Source: Hellea balneolensis DSM 19091
GTDB taxonomy: Bacteria > Pseudomonadota > Alphaproteobacteria > Caulobacterales > Maricaulaceae
DNA length: 64,000 nt
Assembly (NCBI RefSeq): GCF_000428525.1
Contig: NZ_AUAC01000004.1
Coordinates: 124,001-188,000, forward strand
Direction: 5' to 3'
The translations under genes were made by a program, and so were the position numbers. Shown piece after piece: positions 56,261-64,000 of this stretch. Position 1 is the stretch's first letter. Each line of letters starts with the position of its first letter. Below the pieces are notes generated by a model. The model did not search any database and was not told the DNA's origin. It was given only the letters and a program-made list of their open reading frames with translations.

Positions 56261-58873
56261 CTAAAACAGGATGGCGTCGTCCATTGGAGCCATTGACATC
56301 ATGTCGTCCATAGGACTTACAGACATCACATCGTGAGGTGAGGACATAGTCATGTCTCCATTAGTATTTGAAGCTTGAGCTGTGTTGTTAACGGGGCTAT
56401 TTTCAAAACTGAAATCACTTCCGTCAAAGTCGGCGACCAAAGAGTCATTCACAGTGACGCTTCCAAACATTGAAGAGATCAGGACGTGATCACCCGTTTG
56501 GGTCAATGTCAGATCGCTGAAATCGTCAACTCCCATACCCTGGTAAGTGATAACATCTAAGCCTTGTTCGAAATCAACAATGCGGTCGATGCCATGTCCA
56601 TCGGCAAAGATGAAGCTATCAGCGCCGCCCTGACCTAACAGAAAGTCATTTCCTTCACCGCCAATAATAATATCATCACCGGTACCTGCTATGAGCGTAT
56701 CGTGACCAGCTCCACCGTCGAGGAAGTCATTACCAGCTTGCGCGATAAGCATATCCTTACCTTCACCGCCATAAACGTCATCATCACCACTGCCGCCAAG
56801 CAAACGATCATCGCCGCCTTGGCCATCAATGAAGTCATCCCCATTAAGGCCGCTTATCAGATTGTTCACATCATCACCTGTAAGCGAATCATCATATTGA
56901 GACCCATAGAGGTTTTCGACAGATATATGTGTGTCACCACTCGCGGCTCCACCGACTGAAATATTTGCAGTAAAACTGACATTTACGGCCTCTTGAGAAG
57001 CTGAATATATGACGCTGTCCATGCCGGACCCACCGTCAAAAACCTCTTCACCATATCCAGCGATAAATTGGTCATTACCCTCTTGACCGAATAAAACGTC
57101 CTCTCCTGCACCTGCATTGATGAAATCGTCACCGGTGCCACCGTAGACTGTGTCGTCTCCTGTGCCCGCAATAATTTTGTCATCCCCATCATTACCATAA
57201 ATGATGTCAGATCCTGTGCCGCCGTCTAGTAGATCGTTTCCGGCTCCGCCATGAATTTCATCATTACCAGCTTGCCCATAAAGGAAATCATCACCTTCAT
57301 CACCGCGCAAAACGTCGTCATCCGTTCCGCCGAAGATGCGGTCAATTCCGCTGCCGCCATTTATGATATCAGCGCCATTTTGACCATAAAGGAGATCATT
57401 TCCGGCCATGCCATTTATAACGTCATCTCCAGAAAGACCGTGAATGATATTAAGGTTATTATCACCCGTTAGCCCATCATTAAAATTCGACCCTGAAATA
57501 CGTTCTATAGAAATAAAGGTATCACCTGCAGCCTCGCCTTCGGTTCCGCCCGACACAAGATCCAGAACGACACCTGCTGTTGCGCTGCTATATGTAACGG
57601 CGTCTCTTCCGAGACCGCCATCAAAGGTATCAGCACCTGCGCCGCCATTAAGTTGATCATGACCATCACCGCCGGAGATAAAGTCATCGCCATCTCCGCC
57701 GTTTAATATATCTGCCCCGTCTTCACCAAAGAGCTGATCATCACCAGCAAGAGCGTTGATAACATCTGCGCCAAAGCCGCTATTTAGAACATCGTTACCG
57801 CTCGTTCCGTTTACTACGCCGTCTAGAACAAACGAGATATCACGTGAGGCTGTAGAGGTTTCATTTTCTTCATCCGTAATTGTCAGTGTGACAGTCCTTG
57901 TCGCGGTAGACTCTGTCTCGAAGGCGTTTTCATAAGTGACGGACTGCAGCGCAGCCTCATAAGCAGAGACAGACGCGCTACCAGTCAAAGTCAAGACACC
58001 TGTCTGGGAATCAAACACACCAGTAATACCGTTCTGATCTGTGAAGCTAAGCGTGTCATTCGCTGCATCAAAGCCAGTAGAAATACTGACAACAGCACCA
58101 GTAATGTTTCCGCTACCAAATAAATCCAAATCACTTGAGATAGAGACAGCACCTTCCATTTCCTCAAACATTAGTGGGTCTGTTTCGATGCTTCTGATTT
58201 CAGGCGGAGGATTTACGGCAAAGTTAGCAAAAATTTGCGTCGCCAGATCCGTATCACTTAAAACCCAATTTGCTGCATCCGCAATTGATGCGAGAATGTC
58301 AGCCGTAGAGCCTTCGAAAATTCCGTCATAATAGCCATTATCAATATCAGTTAAGGCCCCAAAAGACGCTTGAACTCCACCATTTAATTGCGCGTTGAGA
58401 CTATCTGGTAGATTAGACAAATGCGGATTATTCAGAATAGAAAGAGGGTTCCAACCATCTATGCCCAAAGCATTGGTTACAGGGTTATCACCAAAGCTGA
58501 CACCATAGATCAAGTTGTCGGCGTTAAGGTCACCTTGATAAGCGAATATTGAATCGCCGTTGGCTGACAGATCGAAATCGCCAGTGGATGTAACGCTACC
58601 GGCTGTTTCTCCTGTTGTGTTATTTGTAGCATTAAACCCGCCATCAGCCGAAATAGTGATCACTGTTCCTGCTGTTAGGTCAGATCCTGAAGTCCATTCC
58701 AGCGTACCTTCCAGAGACACAAATAGGTCTAAAAACGCGTCATAGCCTTTATCCGTGAACTTAATCACTGTATCTGCATCAATATCTTTTAGAAGGACAA
58801 AGGAAAATTCAGTATTGCCGTCTGAACCATATTGAATAATTGCTATATCACCTATTGTTAATGTCGTTGGCAT
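56261..58873 (-). CDS. Large RTX calcium-binding protein, probable type I secretion substrate
   Basis: 870 residues from the ATG at 58873 with GGAG upstream; an earlier start lacks one. No N-terminal signal peptide. Residues 1-200 resemble the conserved domain found at the start of many marine RTX surface proteins (TIGDIAIIQYGSDGN..., FSFVLLKDIDADTVIKFTD). A cadherin-like region follows at about 215-355. Three blocks of nonapeptide repeats GGxGxDxLx (about 360-430, 470-600, 660-780) bind calcium after secretion. The end is a short Met-Asp repeat tail (SPMDDMMSMAPMDD). No ABC exporter genes are in the window. Ends five bases from regA, convergent. Confidence 0.9.
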   Translation of the reverse strand: MPTTLTIGDIAIIQYGSDGNTEFSFVLLKDIDADTVIKFTDKGYDAFLDLFVSLEGTLEWTSGSDLTAGTVITISADGGFNATNNTTGETAGSVTSTGDFDLSANGDSIFAYQGDLNADNLIYGVSFGDNPVTNALGIDGWNPLSILNNPHLSNLPDSLNAQLNGGVQASFGALTDIDNGYYDGIFEGSTADILASIADAANWVLSDTDLATQIFANFAVNPPPEIRSIETDPLMFEEMEGAVSISSDLDLFGSGNITGAVVSISTGFDAANDTLSFTDQNGITGVFDSQTGVLTLTGSASVSAYEAALQSVTYENAFETESTATRTVTLTITDEENETSTASRDISFVLDGVVNGTSGNDVLNSGFGADVINALAGDDQLFGEDGADILNGGDGDDFISGGDGHDQLNGGAGADTFDGGLGRDAVTYSSATAGVVLDLVSGGTEGEAAGDTFISIERISGSNFNDGLTGDNNLNIIHGLSGDDVINGMAGNDLLYGQNGADIINGGSGIDRIFGGTDDDVLRGDEGDDFLYGQAGNDEIHGGAGNDLLDGGTGSDIIYGNDGDDKIIAGTGDDTVYGGTGDDFINAGAGEDVLFGQEGNDQFIAGYGEEVFDGGSGMDSVIYSASQEAVNVSFTANISVGGAASGDTHISVENLYGSQYDDSLTGDDVNNLISGLNGDDFIDGQGGDDRLLGGSGDDDVYGGEGKDMLIAQAGNDFLDGGAGHDTLIAGTGDDIIIGGEGNDFLLGQGGADSFIFADGHGIDRIVDFEQGLDVITYQGMGVDDFSDLTLTQTGDHVLISSMFGSVTVNDSLVADFDGSDFSFENSPVNNTAQASNTNGDMTMSSPHDVMSVSPMDDMMSMAPMDDAILF

Positions 58874-58966
58874 TTTGGTCTCCTGGTTTGTTGTTCTTGG
58901 AGATACTCTGACATACAACTTTAAACATGCACTAAAGTTATTTACTTAATTTTTAGTTGTATATAT

Positions 58967-59047
58967 TTGAGTTCTCAAACGACTTAATTGAAACCTCAAT
59001 TACATAATTGAAACTTCAAATGACTTAGTTGAAATCTCAAATAACAG
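58967..59047. repeat. Four phased 20-21-bp direct repeats (operator-array-like)
   Basis: Units start at 58967, 58988, 59008 and 59029 (spacing 21, 20, 21) with consensus TTGAAA-CTCAA-T-ACTTAA. Each holds an imperfect inverted pair TTGA...TCAA. They lie between the divergent RTX and DUF3604 genes, about 95 bases from one start and 55 from the other. Confidence 0.7.
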
Positions 59048-59102
59048 CTTTGACTCTCCCCTCTCTCTGCGTATGTTCGCTAAAAATAATAAGGGGAATA
59101 AT

Positions 59103-61019
59103 ATGCGGTATTTAATGAGCGTAAGCTTATTGGCATTTGGACTCATGGCGTGTGGGCAAAGTGAAAACACAGCCGACAAAATAGGCGAACACACCGCGGT
59201 GGGCACGACAGAGACAACGAACAAGCACACAGCTGGATATAGTGCGGATAAGAACGTCTATTTCGGTGACCTTCATATTCATACTAAAAACAGTTTTGAT
59301 GCTTATATTTTCAATGTGCGCTCCACGCCTGATGACGTTTACCGTTTTGCCAAAGGTGAAACTGTGCGCCATCCGGCTGGATTTGACCTAACTATTGGCG
59401 GCGATCCGCTAGACTTTGTCGCAACGACAGATCACGGCGCCTATATGGGCATACTCCCGGCGATGGATAATCCAGACAGTCCGCTGTCAAAACTGGACAT
59501 GGCAAAAGAGATGTTCGGCACGGACCCTGAGCTTATTGTGAGGGCCTTTAACAAAATTGGCGGCTCTGTGCGTAGCGGTCAGCCCTTCCCCGAAGCTTAT
59601 GACCGTGAGCTCATAGACAGTACGTGGCAAAGCACGATAGCAGCGGCGGATCGTCATTATGAACCCGGACGGCTGACGACGTTTTCGGCTTATGAATATA
59701 CCTCTGTTGACGGGCGCGGCCGTGAAGATGAAGGCTTTGCGGGGGGTAACCTTCACCGTAATGTCGTTTTTGAAGACGGCGCGCCCAAGCGTCTGTTCTC
59801 AACGCTAGACTCCACAAACCCCGAAGATCTTTGGTCATGGATGGATGAGCAGCGCGAAAGCGGCTTGGACGTAATGGCTATTCCGCATAATTCCAACGTC
59901 TCGGACGGTAAGATGTTTGCTATGACAAAGTATAATGGCGGCGAGATGGATGCCGCCTATTCACAGCAGCGCATTATAAATGAACCCATTGTGGAAATGA
60001 CTCAAGTGAAAGGCACATCCGAAACACATCCCGCATTATCACCTAATGACGAATGGGCGGATTTCGAAATCTATGAAAAGCTGCTAGCCTCCAATGTGAC
60101 CTCCAAGATAAATGGCAGCTATATCCGTGAGACATTGGCCAACGGATTAGCCCTTGAGAAAAAAACAGGCACGAACCCTTACAAATTTGGCCTGATCGGA
60201 AGTTCAGATAGCCACGTAGCAGGCGGTGCATTTGATGAGAAGGACTATTGGTCGAAAGTTGGAATCATTGACGCTACGCCGGAAAAACGCGGCTCTGTAC
60301 CGCCGGGTGGTGCTAAAACCTGGGAAGGTATTGAGCGCGATGAAAATGCTGAAAATTGGTTTTCTAAATGGGGTGCCTCTGGCTTGGCCGCGGTTTGGGC
60401 TGAGGAAAATACGCGGGAGTCTATTTTTGGGGGCATGCGCAAAAAAGAAACATATGCCACCTCAGGACCGCGTATAAAATTGCGCTTATTTGGGGGTTAT
60501 AATTACACTGCAGATTTGCTGAGTGACGCGGATATGGTCAGCAAAGCCTATGCGGGAGGCGTTCCCATGGGCGGTGACCTTTCGGCCTCTGAAACATCGC
60601 CAAGCTTTTTAGTCTGGGCCATGCGCGATCCGCGTAATGCGCCGTTGCAACGCCTTCAAATAATTAAAGTGTGGCATGCAGATGGCATTGCCCAAGAAAA
60701 ACTTTATGACATTGCTTGTTCAGACGGCATGTCTGTTGAGCCTGAAACGCACCGCTGCCCAGATAATGGTGCGAGCGTTAATTTAGAGGATTGCTCAATT
60801 TCAACAGATAGCGGCGCGCCAGAGCTGAAAACACTCTGGCAGGATCCTGATTTTGACCCAAATATGGATGCCGCTTATTATGTGCGGGTGCTGGAAAACC
60901 CAACTTGCCGGTGGAGCACGTGGGACGCCGTCAAAGCTGGAGTCGAGCGCGCGCCTGACTTACCCCCAACATTACAGGAACGCGCCTATAGCTCTGCCAT
61001 TTGGTATAATGCTAACTAA
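59103..61019 (+). CDS. DUF3604 family lipoprotein (PHP-like metal hydrolase)
   Basis: 638 residues from the ATG at 59103, which has AAGGGGA upstream. Lipobox LMACGQ near residue 16. Likely metal ligands occur in YFGDLHIHTKNSFDA, ATTDHGAYMGI, IPHNSNVSDG and LIGSSDSH, a PHP-phosphoesterase-like pattern. DUF3604 members are common in marine bacteria and their substrate is unknown. First of three tightly packed genes with a PPIase and a HupE-like protein; the same trio is familiar from other marine proteobacteria. Confidence 0.88.
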   Translation: MRYLMSVSLLAFGLMACGQSENTADKIGEHTAVGTTETTNKHTAGYSADKNVYFGDLHIHTKNSFDAYIFNVRSTPDDVYRFAKGETVRHPAGFDLTIGGDPLDFVATTDHGAYMGILPAMDNPDSPLSKLDMAKEMFGTDPELIVRAFNKIGGSVRSGQPFPEAYDRELIDSTWQSTIAAADRHYEPGRLTTFSAYEYTSVDGRGREDEGFAGGNLHRNVVFEDGAPKRLFSTLDSTNPEDLWSWMDEQRESGLDVMAIPHNSNVSDGKMFAMTKYNGGEMDAAYSQQRIINEPIVEMTQVKGTSETHPALSPNDEWADFEIYEKLLASNVTSKINGSYIRETLANGLALEKKTGTNPYKFGLIGSSDSHVAGGAFDEKDYWSKVGIIDATPEKRGSVPPGGAKTWEGIERDENAENWFSKWGASGLAAVWAEENTRESIFGGMRKKETYATSGPRIKLRLFGGYNYTADLLSDADMVSKAYAGGVPMGGDLSASETSPSFLVWAMRDPRNAPLQRLQIIKVWHADGIAQEKLYDIACSDGMSVEPETHRCPDNGASVNLEDCSISTDSGAPELKTLWQDPDFDPNMDAAYYVRVLENPTCRWSTWDAVKAGVERAPDLPPTLQERAYSSAIWYNAN

Positions 61020-61024
61020 ATTAA

Positions 61025-61873
61025 ATGACGAAACTTACGCGCGAACCGCTAGTTCACTTTATAATTCTGGGGGCCCTGCTCTTTGCAGGGCATATGTTAT
61101 GGCAAGCCCATGTGACCAAAGCTGATTATACGATCACAGTCACAGCCGAAGAAATGGAGCGGCAAGCCCTGATTTTTGCAGGCGAGAACCGCCGTCAGCC
61201 CACAGATGAGGATTTAAAAGCTCTTCTTTTTTCTCATGTGGAAGAACAGGCTCTCATGCGGGAGGCGCAGCGTTTGGGTCTCGGAGAGGACGATACAATT
61301 ATCCGCCGCCGCCTCGCACAAAAAATGCGCTTTATTATTGAGGATACGGCGCCGCCACCTGTGCCCGAAACATCAGACCTCAAAAACTGGTATCAGGCGA
61401 ATATTGATCTTTTTAAATCGCTCGAAACCCGAAGCTTTTCTCATATTTATTTAAGCCCTGAAACGCGCGGTGAAAATATCACAGCAAATGCTCAGCTCTT
61501 ACTCACGCAAGTCAAAGACTCTGGTGTCGATTGGAAAACTCTGGGTGACCCTTTTATGCTCAAGCGAGATTTTAAAAATTTAAGTGCCACTGAAGTCACA
61601 AGGTTGTTCGGAAAAACTTTTAAGGCTGGCATTTTTTCAGCCACAGGCGACAATTGGCAAGGTCCTATTGAAAGCGCCTTTGGGCTACACATTGTTCGGA
61701 TTAATAAGGTTCGCCCCCAAGAAACTCCCGAATTTGATATTATCCGCAGTGAGGTAGAGGCCAGATGGCAAGCAAAGACCCAACGCGCCGCCAATCAAGA
61801 GGCTCTCAAAGAAGTTATTCGTAAATATAAGATCGATGTCTTCGACGATAATGAAAACCTTATAGTTCAGTAA
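61025..61873 (+). CDS. PpiC-type peptidyl-prolyl isomerase, membrane-anchored
   Basis: 282 residues. One hydrophobic helix at about 10-27 anchors it; the rest faces the periplasm. A SurA-like chaperone helix region is followed by a parvulin domain (about 135-245) with the FSHIYLSPETRG and GPIESAFGLHIVRI signature strands. Probably folds the neighbouring exported proteins. It starts five bases after the DUF3604 stop and its own stop overlaps the next start (TAATG). Confidence 0.88.
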   Translation: MTKLTREPLVHFIILGALLFAGHMLWQAHVTKADYTITVTAEEMERQALIFAGENRRQPTDEDLKALLFSHVEEQALMREAQRLGLGEDDTIIRRRLAQKMRFIIEDTAPPPVPETSDLKNWYQANIDLFKSLETRSFSHIYLSPETRGENITANAQLLLTQVKDSGVDWKTLGDPFMLKRDFKNLSATEVTRLFGKTFKAGIFSATGDNWQGPIESAFGLHIVRINKVRPQETPEFDIIRSEVEARWQAKTQRAANQEALKEVIRKYKIDVFDDNENLIVQ

Positions 61874-62844
61874 TGCGGGTTATTCTTGGTATATGTCTCT
61901 GGCTTTGCCTTTGCCTTACAGCGAGCGCTCATGAGGTGCGCCCGGCTTATCTCAGTCTCACAGAGACGCAGCCCTCTGAATTTAAGATTACATGGAAGCA
62001 GCCCGTATTGGACGGTCGGCGCTTAAAAATTAAGCCCGTTTTTCCGCAGACTTGCCGCCAGACAGAGCCTCTCAGGAGCCGTACAAATGCCACCATTATT
62101 GAACGCTCATTTTTGACTAGCTGTTCTTTAACGGAAGGAAGAATTGCTATTAGCGGGCTAGAGCGCACACTAACAGATGTTTTCGCTGAGATTAATTATC
62201 TGTCGGGGGAGACTCAAATAGCCGTTTTGAAACCTTCAAGCGCAGATATGGCATTGGGCAGGCCGACCGGATCTCCAGCAAAACATTATCTTTGGATTGG
62301 GGTTGAGCATATTATTTATGGTTGGGATCATTTGCTCTTCGTCATCGGACTGACCTTATTGGTTGCTAGGCGACAAATATTAGGCGTCGCGACGGCCTTT
62401 ACGCTGGCTCACAGTCTGACCTTAGTTATGGCTGCTCTTGGGCTCATTAATATTCCCATACGTCCCGTCGAAATTTTAATTGCGGCTAGTATTGTTTTAC
62501 TGGGTATTGAAATTATTCGAAAACAAAAGGGACATAAAAGTCTTGCGACAGAGCGCCCCTATCTCATCAGCTTTGCCATAGGCCTTATACATGGCTGCGG
62601 TTTTGCCAGCGCCTTATCCGAGATTGGTTTACCCAAAGGTACAGAGCTCTTAGCGCTTCTCTTATTTAACCTCGGCGTAGAGCTTGGTCAGTTTGCGGTT
62701 GTGGGCTTGACTATCATAGCGCTTATGGCTGTTGCGAAATTTGGCCCAAAAGCCAGGCAGAATACTGAGGTTCTTTTGACATATGGCCTCAGCTCAATCG
62801 CCATGTTTTGGATGATTCAGCGTCTATCTGATTATGTCATATAA
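61873..62844 (+). CDS. HupE/UreJ family membrane protein
   Basis: 323 residues. A signal peptide ending ASA-HEVRP is followed by a periplasmic domain of about 120 residues and six transmembrane segments with the HupE/UreJ metal motifs GVEHIIYGWDHLLFVI, AFTLAHSLTLV and GLIHGCGFASALSEIGLP. The family carries nickel or cobalt in hydrogenase and urease operons; members tied to DUF3604 have no such link and may act on another metal. Last gene of the trio. Confidence 0.88.
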   Translation: MRVILGICLWLCLCLTASAHEVRPAYLSLTETQPSEFKITWKQPVLDGRRLKIKPVFPQTCRQTEPLRSRTNATIIERSFLTSCSLTEGRIAISGLERTLTDVFAEINYLSGETQIAVLKPSSADMALGRPTGSPAKHYLWIGVEHIIYGWDHLLFVIGLTLLVARRQILGVATAFTLAHSLTLVMAALGLINIPIRPVEILIAASIVLLGIEIIRKQKGHKSLATERPYLISFAIGLIHGCGFASALSEIGLPKGTELLALLLFNLGVELGQFAVVGLTIIALMAVAKFGPKARQNTEVLLTYGLSSIAMFWMIQRLSDYVI

Positions 62845-62869
62845 AAGCTGATAAGACATAAGAGCCGCG

Positions 62870-62884
62870 TTAACCTTTTGCTAA
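62870..62884 (+). promoter_or_regulatory. CtrA-like site
   Basis: TTAA, seven bases CCTTTTG, CTAA: one base off the TTAA-N7-TTAA CtrA consensus, located about 100 bases before a strong terminator. Function is inferred only. Confidence 0.3.
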
Positions 62885-62970
62885 GATTTATTCATTTTGT
62901 GTTCAACTGCAAAAATTATCCTGCAATGTCTTGCCGCGTCTAGGGCACCCCCGCCTAAAGCCGGCAAGGA

Positions 62971-63013
62971 CCAGATAGGGCCTTCCTTCCGGGACGCCCT
63001 ATCTGGTTTTTTT
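62971..63013 (+). terminator. Strong terminator with an anti-Shine-Dalgarno-like loop
   Basis: CCAGATAGGGC (62971-62981) and GCCCTATCTGG (62996-63006) form a perfect 11-bp stem followed by seven T. The loop CTTCCTTCCGGGAC exposes CCTTCC, complementary to ribosome binding sites. It ends either the HupE operon or a small RNA starting after 62885. Confidence 0.88.
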
Positions 63014-63015
63014 AA

Positions 63016-63396
63016 TTAGCCTGGTTCTTCGGTCTCTAGGTCTGTCAAATCAGTGTCTAATGACTCAGCCGTTTCAGGGACAGTTGAGGACAACAACTCT
63101 TCTTCCGTCAAAAGGCCATCCGCGTTATAATCCTTTACATTGAAGTGATCATCATAGGCGCCTGAGAGCTTTATAGCTGAATACTCAGCCTTCCCGTCCT
63201 CAGACTTCATAACCACAAAAGATACAAATTCATCGCGGTCAAGCGCCCCGTCAGCGTCAATATCAGCAGAGGCAAATATATCTACAGCTTTCGTATCAGG
63301 CTCCACAACAGGGGCGTTATCCTGAGCATGGGCCGCTAATGATCCCGTCAGTATGAGAAGTGTTGTAGCAAAGGTTAGTTTCGTTAAGTTTGGCAT
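63016..63396 (-). CDS. EF-hand domain protein, exported
   Basis: 126 residues with a signal peptide cut after AHA near residue 24. Two EF-hand loops are complete: DIDADGALDRDEF at about 46-58 and DYNADGLLTEEE at about 92-103, so calcium binding in the periplasm is likely. The C-terminus is very acidic. AGGAGAG precedes the ATG. It converges on the terminator above. The 240 bases between it and the next gene hold nothing recognisable. Confidence 0.88.
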   Translation of the reverse strand: MPNLTKLTFATTLLILTGSLAAHAQDNAPVVEPDTKAVDIFASADIDADGALDRDEFVSFVVMKSEDGKAEYSAIKLSGAYDDHFNVKDYNADGLLTEEELLSSTVPETAESLDTDLTDLETEEPG

Positions 63397-63636
63397 GAGA
63401 TCTCTCCTTATTCATGCGGCCCTTCCAGCAATGTCATACCGTGACGCGCTGTGCCGGTTCGGGCAAGTGACAGGAAATTTAGGAAACAGACGGGTAAATC
63501 CTGCCCTTTTTCAGACATATTAAAGCCTAAACTGCGCATAAATATGAGATTTTTTAAGTCCCAATTTGGCCCCCTTTTCGTAAGGCTACGGAAAGGCTAT
63601 ATTAAATTTAAATGCTAAAACACTATGGATAGCTTT

Positions 63637-64000
63637 ATGACCCGTCTACTAACCATGTTTTGCCTTTGGGCCGCTTTGATGATTGCGGCTTCCGCCGAAG
63701 CACAACTGCGCCCCATGGTCTATACCGACAAGACTGTGCAGGGCGGTATTGAAGAGGTTTGGACAGATTGGACGACAGCAGAAGGACTGGAAAGCTTTTT
63801 AGCGCCAAAGGCCATTGTTGAAGGAAAATTGGGAGGAGCTTATGAAGTCTGGTTTCTACCTGACGCCCCCAAAGGTCAGCGCGGCGCCGAAGACGGCGTT
63901 TTACTGGGCTGGCAAAAAGACAGCCCGGACGGATCACGTATGATCCAATTTACTTGGAAGATGCCGCCTTATATGCCAGCCATCAATGAGAGCATGACCG
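63637..64000 (+). CDS. SRPBCC (AHSA1/START-like) domain protein with signal peptide, N-terminal part
   Basis: Runs off the window; 121 residues seen. A signal peptide MTRLLTMFCLWAALMIAASAEAQ is followed by a START-like domain of the AHSA1 type: GGIEEVWTDWTTAEGLESFLAPKAIVEG, GGAYEVWF, and GSRMIQFTWKMPPYMP. Such domains bind hydrophobic ligands. An ATG four codons upstream (63625) is an alternative start. Exported SRPBCC proteins are less common than cytoplasmic ones. Missing C-terminus prevents a sharper call. Confidence 0.8.
   Translation, partial: MTRLLTMFCLWAALMIAASAEAQLRPMVYTDKTVQGGIEEVWTDWTTAEGLESFLAPKAIVEGKLGGAYEVWFLPDAPKGQRGAEDGVLLGWQKDSPDGSRMIQFTWKMPPYMPAINESMT

Noticed and set aside
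62971-63006. Hairpin with CCGGAAGGAAGG on the minus strand as an SRP RNA
   Set aside because: It lacks the asymmetric loop and GGUGCUGUU-type flanks of SRP helix 8, and the T run is on the plus strand, which fits a terminator.

Overview
The window reads as chromosomal DNA of an alphaproteobacterium, most likely a marine, stalked or budding type close to Hyphomonadaceae/Maricaulales. This is inferred from the gene families, not from a search. Pointers are a 16S-tRNA-Ile-tRNA-Ala-23S-5S operon with an enlarged 23S helix 9, the RegB/RegA redox pair next to senC, a RodZ-like gene beside ispG, EI-Ntr (PtsP), Coq7, a TadG-like protein, and the beta-helix/diheme-cytochrome pair known from Hyphomonas. 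Base composition is intermediate (near 50 percent GC). Several single genes are clearly AT-rich and look acquired.

Layout. 0-3.2 kb: start of mmsA (cut by the window edge), a Baeyer-Villiger-type monooxygenase and moaA. 3.2-4.8 kb: initiator tRNA and an AT-rich AIPR-family gene. 4.9-10.8 kb: complete rRNA operon on the minus strand with its promoter and terminator. 11-22 kb: secreted or lipoprotein enzymes (alkaline phosphatase, TraB/GumN protein, beta-helix plus diheme cytochrome, carboxylesterase, nitrilase), a D-amino-acid-dehydrogenase-like enzyme, a TadG-like protein and a methyltransferase. 22-35 kb: CDF metal transporter, GST, queG, a membrane GT2, MBL hydrolase, nitroreductase, RidA, a FemAB-like protein, HIT protein, M49-like peptidase and ptsP. 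35-41 kb: rplS, trmD and rimM, with two tandem terminator-bearing repeats between trmD and rimM, then metK and ahcY. 41-49.7 kb: GT2, phosphomannomutase, MazG-like, an LRV-repeat protein, coq7, dsbB, a RodZ-like protein and ispG. 49.7-53.3 kb: an accessory patch with an anti-phage dCTP deaminase (AvcD type), a divergent 61-residue ORF, two hairpin-flanked dispersed repeats, a GIY-YIG protein ending in repeat sequence, and a long multi-stem intergenic region. 53.6-64 kb: senC/regB/regA, a large RTX protein, a DUF3604-PPIase-HupE operon, an EF-hand protein and the start of an SRPBCC protein.

How genes work together. ahcY and metK carry out consecutive steps of the SAM cycle. RimM, TrmD and L19 serve ribosome and tRNA maturation. 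SenC, RegB and RegA link respiration to redox signalling. The DUF3604, parvulin and HupE genes are packed as one transcription unit. The most promising leads are the AvcD locus with its possible inhibitor upstream, the AIPR gene beside the rRNA operon, the tandem sRNA-like units splitting rimM from trmD, the multi-stem RNA candidate near 52.6 kb, and the 21-bp phased repeats upstream of the RTX and DUF3604 genes. No complete insertion sequence, prophage or CRISPR array was seen.
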